Shown piece after piece: positions 58,874 to 64,000 of a stretch of DNA of 64,000 bases. Made by a program: the position numbers and the translations under genes. The DNA is from Gemmatimonadales bacterium (GTDB lineage Bacteria; Gemmatimonadota; Gemmatimonadetes; Palauibacterales; Palauibacteraceae), in NCBI GenBank assembly GCA_030636765.1, contig DAOVWI010000001.1:20355-84354 (forward strand), written 5' to 3'. Each line of letters starts with the position of its first letter. Positions within the stretch are counted from its first letter, which is position 1. Below the pieces are notes generated by a model, which did not search any database, was not told the DNA's origin, and worked only from the letters and a program-made list of their open reading frames with translations.

Positions 58874-59619
58874 ACGGCTCCCGCCAACGCGGAGGTCGGA
58901 TCCAGGAACCGCTGGAGGCCGGGGTCCGAGGAGGAGCGAAGCTCCTCGGGAGTGCCCAGGGCCCGGATCTTCCCATCCGAAAGGACGGCGATTCGGTCGG
59001 CGAGGTTGAACGCCGAGTCCACGTCATGGGTAACGATCACGCTGGTGCTCCCGATCTCGTTCTTCAGGTGAGCGATCAGTTCGTTGATCTTGGATGCGTT
59101 CAGCGGATCCAATCCCGTAGTCGGTTCATCGTACAGGATGTACTTCTGGTGGCCCACGACCGCCCGGGCCAGAGCGACGCGCTTCGTCATGCCACCCGAG
59201 AGCTCGGCCGGAAGCAACCGGAGCACATCCGGCTCCAGGTTCACGTGCTCGAGAGCTTTCAGGACCAGCTTGTCACAATCGACGTCTGGCCGTCCGCAGT
59301 GGTCCTCCGGCAGCCCCAGGAGGATGTTCCCCTCGACCGTGAGCGAGTCGAAGAGCGCGGAGTTCTGAAAGACGTAGCTGATTCGGGAACGGATCTCCCG
59401 AATCGTATGGCCGTCTGCCCTGGGAACCGACATGCCATCCACGAGCAGGTCTCCCTCGTCGGGATCGAAGAGCCCGACGATGTGCTTGAGCAGAACGCTC
59501 TTGCCCGTGCCGGATGGGCCCATGATGACAAGCGACTCGCCCTCGAGCACGTCCAGATCGATTCCGTCCAGCACCGGCTTGCCGCCGAGGCTCTTCTTGA
59601 GGGAGCGGATCTCGATCAA
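58870..59619 (-). CDS. MlaF-type ABC transporter ATPase
   Basis: Energises retrograde or anterograde phospholipid movement with MlaE. The 249-residue ATPase has Walker A GPSGTGKS, Q-loop segment SYVFQNSALFDSLTV, the signature LSGGMTKRVALARAV and Walker B YILYDEPTTGLDP, followed by VTHDVDSAF. The LSGGM variant of the signature is typical of the Mla family. mlaE is 54 nt upstream on the same strand. Confidence 0.94.
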   Translation of the reverse strand: MIEIRSLKKSLGGKPVLDGIDLDVLEGESLVIMGPSGTGKSVLLKHIVGLFDPDEGDLLVDGMSVPRADGHTIREIRSRISYVFQNSALFDSLTVEGNILLGLPEDHCGRPDVDCDKLVLKALEHVNLEPDVLRLLPAELSGGMTKRVALARAVVGHQKYILYDEPTTGLDPLNASKINELIAHLKNEIGSTSVIVTHDVDSAFNLADRIAVLSDGKIRALGTPEELRSSSDPGLQRFLDPTSALAGAV

Positions 59620-59673
59620 CGCTTCAGTCCCGCCTCGGTCGCTGACAAGCCCTGCGTACCAGGCACCCCACGC

Positions 59674-60483
59674 TCACGATACGGCCTTGTACACCGGCGC
59701 CAGGATCACGTCCATCACCATGATGGCCACGATGATCGAGACCACCGCCGTCGTGGCCGTGCGGCCGACCCCCGCGGCTCCTCCCTCGGCCCGCAGGCCC
59801 ACGTAGGAGGCCATGAAAGTGATCGTGAATCCGAAGATCGGTGCTTTGACCATCGAGAAGATCAGGGCGGCGGAGTGGTAGTATGAGCGGGCGCCCTGAA
59901 CGTACTCGGCGGTCGTCATCGGCAGGACCGAGACGGCCATCAACCATCCGGCGAGTATCCCGGCGAAGTTGGCCACGATGATCAGAGGAACCATCGCAAT
60001 GATCCCGCCGACGACGCGCGGGACGACCAGCTCGACGACCGGATCCCTGCCGAGGGTAACCAGCGCGTCGATCTGGTCGGTGACCTTCATGGTGCCCAGC
60101 TCCGCGCCGATCCCGGCGCCAGTCCGGCCCGCTACGACGATTGCGGTGAGAACCGGACCGAGCTCCGTGAGCATTCCGCCCACCACCCCGCCTCCCACGA
60201 GGGACATGGGGAGCATGCTGGAGAGCTGGTAGCCGGTTTGCTGCGCCAGCAGGGCGCCGCTGAGCCCCCCCACCACGATCACCAGCCCCAGCCCGTCGAC
60301 TCCGATCCGTTTCGCCTGTACGATAGCGGCCGACCAGTAGCGACGCGGGTGAGGGAGAACGCACAGGGTGGCGGTGAATAAGATCCCCGCGTGGCCCGCA
60401 TGCTGGACGGCCGTCAGCGCCTTGGCGCCGATTCGCTCGAGCCAACCCGTTCGCAGACCAGCCGCGGGCGAGCTCTCAGCCAT
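59674..60483 (-). CDS. MlaE-type ABC transporter permease
   Basis: Membrane component of the Mla/MCE lipid transporter. The 269-residue protein has about five or six hydrophobic segments and the MlaE motifs ELGPVLTAIVVAGRTGAGIG and ELGTMKVTDQIDALVTLGRD, and GGxxGVGRTATTAVV near the end. An N-terminal amphipathic region (about 1-40) precedes the first full membrane segment. Its ATG overlaps the 3' end of the upstream gene by 8 bp. Confidence 0.94.
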   Translation of the reverse strand: MAESSPAAGLRTGWLERIGAKALTAVQHAGHAGILFTATLCVLPHPRRYWSAAIVQAKRIGVDGLGLVIVVGGLSGALLAQQTGYQLSSMLPMSLVGGGVVGGMLTELGPVLTAIVVAGRTGAGIGAELGTMKVTDQIDALVTLGRDPVVELVVPRVVGGIIAMVPLIIVANFAGILAGWLMAVSVLPMTTAEYVQGARSYYHSAALIFSMVKAPIFGFTITFMASYVGLRAEGGAAGVGRTATTAVVSIIVAIMVMDVILAPVYKAVS

Positions 60484-60946
60484 CGCGACGCAGCGCCCGT
60501 GATGCAGGATTGACGTCCGGCTCGGGTTGCTCCGCCTCCGCCTCCGGGTCCGCTTCCGGCGGCCGGAGCGAGTCGACAGCGGCGAGAACGCGTTCCCACA
60601 GCCCTTTCATCCGCTCCGGATCCTTTCCAGCCACTTCAGAGAAGGCGAAGAGATCCTCGGCCGTCACGCCGAACTCCTCGGCCACGGCGATCTCCACGGA
60701 GTCCAGCATCATTACCCGGTAGCCGTGCCCGCCGCGTCTCTCCAGAAGATCCTCTCGAAACAGAACGAGCCGCGTAATGACTTCCACATAGACGGAATCG
60801 TTCACTGCGGGCTCGGTGGCGGGCGGGCCGGTGCAGTCGATCGCCACGCCGGTGAGAAGCAGGGGTGCGACGACCGGAGCGGAGGACAGCGCCAACGCCG
60901 AGACGCGTCTACGCCAGCCGCTCAAGAACGGCCCGGAGCACCACAT
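60476..60946 (-). CDS. Small exported protein, DUF4296-like
   Basis: A 156-residue protein with a hydrophobic N-terminal segment (ALALSSAPVVAPLLLTGVAI) and an AIDC cysteine that could be a weak lipobox, a helical central part (SVYVEVITRLVLFREDLL, then VAEEFGVTAEDLFAFSEVA and DPERMKGLWERVLAAVDSL), and a Glu/Pro-rich tail. The central pattern resembles the DUF4296 proteins of Bacteroidota, by eye only. From ATG 60946 it overlaps the end of pepD by 38 bp; a TTG at 60922 would shorten this. It may belong with the mla genes that follow. Function unknown. Confidence 0.6.
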   Translation of the reverse strand: MWCSGPFLSGWRRRVSALALSSAPVVAPLLLTGVAIDCTGPPATEPAVNDSVYVEVITRLVLFREDLLERRGGHGYRVMMLDSVEIAVAEEFGVTAEDLFAFSEVAGKDPERMKGLWERVLAAVDSLRPPEADPEAEAEQPEPDVNPASRALRRDG

Positions 60947-62357
60947 AGAAGGTCCCCACCGAATCGATTCTCACTCGTTCGTCGGGGGAGTGCGGGAACT
61001 CGATCTGCGGCCCGAACGAGATCATGTCCATTCCCTCGTACTTTTCGCCGATGATGCCGCACTCCAGCCCAGCGTGTACGCCGCCGACCTTCGGCTCGCG
61101 GACGATCTCCGCGTACAACGGCTTCACGATGCTCAGCAGCCGCGAGCTCACGTCGGGTTGCCACGCGGGGTAGCCGCCCTCCTCTTCGGCGGCGGCGCCG
61201 GCCAGGGCGGCGGTCGCGCCTATGCGCTGGCGGAGCGCGAGGAGCGCGGAGGCGATCGAGCTTCGGCTGCTGAGGAGGATCTCCATCCGATCGCCGGCGC
61301 GCCCGACCACTGCAAGGTTGGTGCTGGTCTCCACGAGGCCCGGTATGTCGTCGCTCATCGCCATGACGCCGTGCGGAAGCGCGGTGATCAGCTCGAGAGC
61401 CCGACCGGTAGTCGCCGCGTCCGAGGCCCCGCCGGAGACGCTCGCATCCCCGATCTCGCCCGTCATTCCGGGATCCACCGTTCGGAGTTCCTCCCGTATC
61501 GATTCCAGCTCGACCTCCAGCCGGGAGGCGAACCCGTTCGAACCTCCGTCGCCAGGGACGAGCACCGTCGCCGAAGCCTCGCGCGGGATCGCGTTGTGGG
61601 CGTTTCCTCCCTCGAGCCTCACGAGGTGGAACGGGAGCTCTCGGGAGACGGCGTACAGGGCGCGGGCCAGGAGCTTGATGGCGTTTCCTCGCTGAAGGTG
61701 GATATCGACGCCGGAGTGACCGCCCTTCAAGCCGGCCACTCGGATCTCATACCCGACGCCATCCGCTCCAGCCTCTTCTCGGAGCGGCAGGGAGACGTGC
61801 GTGTTCATGCCGCCTGCACAGCCGATCGTCAGCTCCCCTTCGTCCTCCGAGTCGAGGTTGAGCAGTAGCCGGCCCTCGAGCATGTCGGCCCCGAGTTCGG
61901 AGGCGCCCGTGAGGCCGGTCTCCTCGTCGATCGTGAACAGCAGCTCGAGAGGGCCGTGGGCCGTCTCCTCGTCCTCGAGGATGGCCAGCATGGCGGCTAT
62001 ACCGATGCCGTTATCGGAACCGAGCGTCGTTCCTTCGGCCCTCAGGTAGCCGTCGGCCAAACGAGGCTGGATAGGGTCCCTGTCGAAATCGTGCTCGATG
62101 TCGGAGTTCTTCTCGTTGACCATGTCGAGGTGAGCCTGGAGGACGACGATCGAAGCGTCCTCGTGGCCCGGCGCTCCGGGCTTTCGCACCACGACGTTGC
62201 CCGCCTCATCCTCCCGGTGTTCCAGGCCGTGGCGCTCGGCCACCCCGATCACGTACTCGCGCATGCGACCCTCGTTCTTGGAGCCGCGTGGGATCGTCAG
62301 GATCTCGTCGAAGTGGGCCCACACGACCGGTGGCTCCAGTTCGGAGACGAACGTCAT
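60909..62357 (-). CDS. pepD: Aminoacyl-histidine dipeptidase (M20C)
   Basis: Cytosolic zinc dipeptidase that splits carnosine-like and other X-His dipeptides. The 482-residue protein has the metal motifs VLQAHLDMV, GTTLGSDNGIGIAAML, TIDEETGLTGA and LNLDSEDEGE, and GGHSGVDIHLQRGNAIKLLA with the dimerisation domain, then HAGLECGIIGEKYEGMDMIS. All are family signatures and the length is normal. A GAGGAGG ribosome-binding site precedes ATG 62357. It is divergent from the OPT transporter, which imports peptides, so the two may work together. Confidence 0.94.
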   Translation of the reverse strand: MTFVSELEPPVVWAHFDEILTIPRGSKNEGRMREYVIGVAERHGLEHREDEAGNVVVRKPGAPGHEDASIVVLQAHLDMVNEKNSDIEHDFDRDPIQPRLADGYLRAEGTTLGSDNGIGIAAMLAILEDEETAHGPLELLFTIDEETGLTGASELGADMLEGRLLLNLDSEDEGELTIGCAGGMNTHVSLPLREEAGADGVGYEIRVAGLKGGHSGVDIHLQRGNAIKLLARALYAVSRELPFHLVRLEGGNAHNAIPREASATVLVPGDGGSNGFASRLEVELESIREELRTVDPGMTGEIGDASVSGGASDAATTGRALELITALPHGVMAMSDDIPGLVETSTNLAVVGRAGDRMEILLSSRSSIASALLALRQRIGATAALAGAAAEEEGGYPAWQPDVSSRLLSIVKPLYAEIVREPKVGGVHAGLECGIIGEKYEGMDMISFGPQIEFPHSPDERVRIDSVGTFYVVLRAVLERLA

Positions 62358-62546
62358 CCGGTACCTCCTCTATCCGTTGCACGGTAGGGGAGACGAAGAA
62401 CCGGGCCCGTTTCTCTGGCGCTTCGCCTCCGGGGGTGACAGCTTCCCGCACGATATCGTCCAAAGGGGCGCCCGTCCATGAGTTCGGGGTGTGTCGCCGT
62501 GGCCCGGCGATGCCGCCGAGGAGAACTCGCTACCGGAGGAGGCTGG

Positions 62547-64000
62547 ATGACCGATCACAAAGACACTCCTTACGTGCCGGCGAGCACCAGCATGGCCGAG
62601 CTGACCTTCAAGGCCCTCTTCCTGGGTGTGCTGATGGCCATCGTCCTCGGTGCGGCCAACGCCTACATCGGAATGAAGGCCGGGCTCACCGTGGCGGCGA
62701 CCTTCCCGGCGGCGGTTGTGGCGATGGCCGCCCTGCGCCCGTTTCGCGGCACGGTGCTGGAGGAGAACATCGCCCGGACCACCGCCTCGGTGGGCGAGGC
62801 GCTCGTAGCAGGCGCGATCTTCACGCTTCCCGCTTTCATCATCGCCGGCGCCTGGGAGACCCTGCACTACTGGGAGAGCACCTTCATCATGCTGATCGGG
62901 GGGCTTCTCGGGGTGCTCTTCATCATCGTTCTCCGGCGCACGCTGGTGGTCGAGGCAGACCTTCCGTTTCCGGAGTCGGTCGCCGCCTCGGAGATCGTGA
63001 AGGCGGGCCAGAAAGGGGATACGGGAGCCAAGTACGTGTTCATCGCGATGGGACTCGCCGGCCTCTGGGAGCTCTTCAAGAACTCCAATGGGATCCAGCT
63101 CGTGCGGGAGCGGACCGACGCGGTGTTCGAGTTCAGCCGGTCGACGGTCGAAATGTTGGGGAGCAAGATCGAGTACGCCGGCGGCCTGCTCGTCGCGACG
63201 CCCTCGGCCTCGCCGGCCTTGATAGGCGTCGGCTTCATCGTGGGCTTGCGCGTGTCTGCGGTTCTGTTCGCGGGCGCCGTGATGGGCTGGCTCGTGTTTG
63301 TCCCGCTCGCCGTGTTTCTGAACCCCGCGCTCACGGAGAGCGTGGGCGCGGGCGTCCCGTTCGCCGACTTGGCCGGGGAGGTGTGGTCGAAGCAGATTCG
63401 GCCGCTCGCCGTCGGCACGATGATCGTCGCCGCCTTCTACACGCTCTACAGCCTCAAAGACGCGTTGTTCACCGGGATCCGCAAGGCGATGGGAGACATC
63501 GGCTCTGCGGCGGGGAAAGGGAAGGTCGAGCGGACGGAGATCGATCTCCCGTTCAAGAGGGTCTTGCCTGCTATTGGGGTGATGGCGGTGGCCACCTTCT
63601 TCCTCTACTACTTCTTCACGGGCTCGCTCGGAGGCGCCGTCGTACTCACGATCGTGATGGTTATTCTCGGCTTCCTGTTCGCCGCGGTGGCGGGCTACCT
63701 GGTCGGCCTCATCGGCAGCTCCAACAACCCGATCTCCGGCCTCACGCTCAGCGCTCTGCTGATCGCTGCCGTGCTGATGGTGGCCATGGGAGTGGTCAGC
63801 GTGCAGGGCATCGCCGGCGTGCTCGGAGTGGCGGGGGTCGTGTGCTGTACGGCCGGGGTGGCGGGCGACATGATGCAGGACCTGAAGGTCGGGCACATTC
63901 TGGGCGGGACGCCGTGGCGCATGCAGGTCGGCGAGATCGTGGGCGTCATCGTCGCCGCCTTCGTTCTCGCCTTCGCCATCATGGCCCTTCACAAGGCGTA
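62547..64000 (+). CDS. OPT family oligopeptide transporter (3' end outside window)
   Basis: Proton-coupled peptide or metal-chelate transporter. The visible 484 residues run off the end of the window without a stop. They contain about ten hydrophobic segments; MAELTFKALFLGVLMAIVLG and AANAYIGMKAGLTVAATFPA at the start and PFPESVAASEIVKAGQ are OPT signatures. The late GLIGSSNNPISGLTLSALL is the conserved loop of the family. ATG 62547 follows GGAGGAGG. Facing pepD across a 189-bp spacer suggests uptake and hydrolysis of peptides as one function. Confidence 0.92.
   Translation, partial: MTDHKDTPYVPASTSMAELTFKALFLGVLMAIVLGAANAYIGMKAGLTVAATFPAAVVAMAALRPFRGTVLEENIARTTASVGEALVAGAIFTLPAFIIAGAWETLHYWESTFIMLIGGLLGVLFIIVLRRTLVVEADLPFPESVAASEIVKAGQKGDTGAKYVFIAMGLAGLWELFKNSNGIQLVRERTDAVFEFSRSTVEMLGSKIEYAGGLLVATPSASPALIGVGFIVGLRVSAVLFAGAVMGWLVFVPLAVFLNPALTESVGAGVPFADLAGEVWSKQIRPLAVGTMIVAAFYTLYSLKDALFTGIRKAMGDIGSAAGKGKVERTEIDLPFKRVLPAIGVMAVATFFLYYFFTGSLGGAVVLTIVMVILGFLFAAVAGYLVGLIGSSNNPISGLTLSALLIAAVLMVAMGVVSVQGIAGVLGVAGVVCCTAGVAGDMMQDLKVGHILGGTPWRMQVGEIVGVIVAAFVLAFAIMALHKA

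Noticed and set aside
59655..59680. GGTCGCTGA...CCCTG between mlaF and mlaE as a degenerate copy
   Set aside because: Nine exact bases plus a weak second match; not enough without a genome-wide consensus.
62370..63992. A 540-codon minus-strand open frame opposite the OPT transporter
   Set aside because: It is rich in His, Arg, Asp and Glu with no motifs, and the plus strand encodes a clear membrane transporter. High GC leaves long open antisense frames all over this window.

Overview
The window is a GC-rich, gene-dense stretch of bacterial chromosome, almost entirely core metabolism and housekeeping, with no rRNA, CRISPR array, integrase, transposase or prophage. The gene mix (MlaD with a terminal LKVSVF tail, an alternative GlmU-like nucleotidyltransferase, a YphP-type bacilliredoxin, a Minf_1886-family protein, MreBCD-PBP2-RodA, GatCAB) suggests a diderm of the FCB side of the tree, most likely Gemmatimonadota. 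That placement is inference from gene content; no marker phylogeny was run.

Layout: (1) 1-11.4 kb: end of a BioY biotin transporter, a CPBP membrane protease, a catabolic cluster (3-hydroxyacyl-CoA dehydrogenase, short-chain acyl-CoA dehydrogenase, leucine dehydrogenase), glyA, YigZ, a Minf_1886 protein, a small zinc-ribbon protein, the NAD(P)HX repair enzyme, thiL, plsC, and a convergent SPFH protein. (2) 11.5-18.2 kb: eno-ftsB, elongator tRNA-Met, thiI, uppS-cdsA-rseP. The dxr gene often found between cdsA and rseP is absent; a 334-bp element with 31-bp terminal inverted repeats sits there. (3) 18.2-21.3 kb, minus strand: MBL-fold hydrolase, GlmU-like protein, mannose-1-phosphate guanylyltransferase. 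(4) 21.5-30.3 kb: lipoprotein, serS, orphan histidine kinase, PcrA helicase, gatCAB, mostly with 4-bp overlaps. (5) 30.3-33 kb: DUF948 protein, MurA (Cys-to-Asp variant), YfiH. (6) 33-43.5 kb: the rimP-nusA-L7Ae-infB-DUF503-rbfA-truB-ribF-rpsO-pnp transcription/translation block with a hairpin leader. (7) 43.5-57.9 kb: M16 peptidase, ald, mreBCD-mrdA-rodA, accD-folC, bacilliredoxin, hisS, guaA, Nif3. (8) 58-64 kb: mlaD-mlaF-mlaE, a small exported protein, pepD on the minus strand, then a divergent OPT transporter cut by the window end.

The genes work together mainly in envelope building (undecaprenyl and CDP-DAG supply, MurA, Rod complex, Mla lipid transport, RseP) and in protein synthesis. 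I found no clear new multi-gene system. The most unusual signals are the inverted-repeat element and its partial copies that supply the 3' ends of gatA, folC and perhaps the MBL gene; an in-frame TGA in the acyl-CoA dehydrogenase; a possible small RNA between ftsB and tRNA-Met; and a set of promoter-like sites with a recurring TAGATT-type -10, some of which would give leaderless mRNAs.
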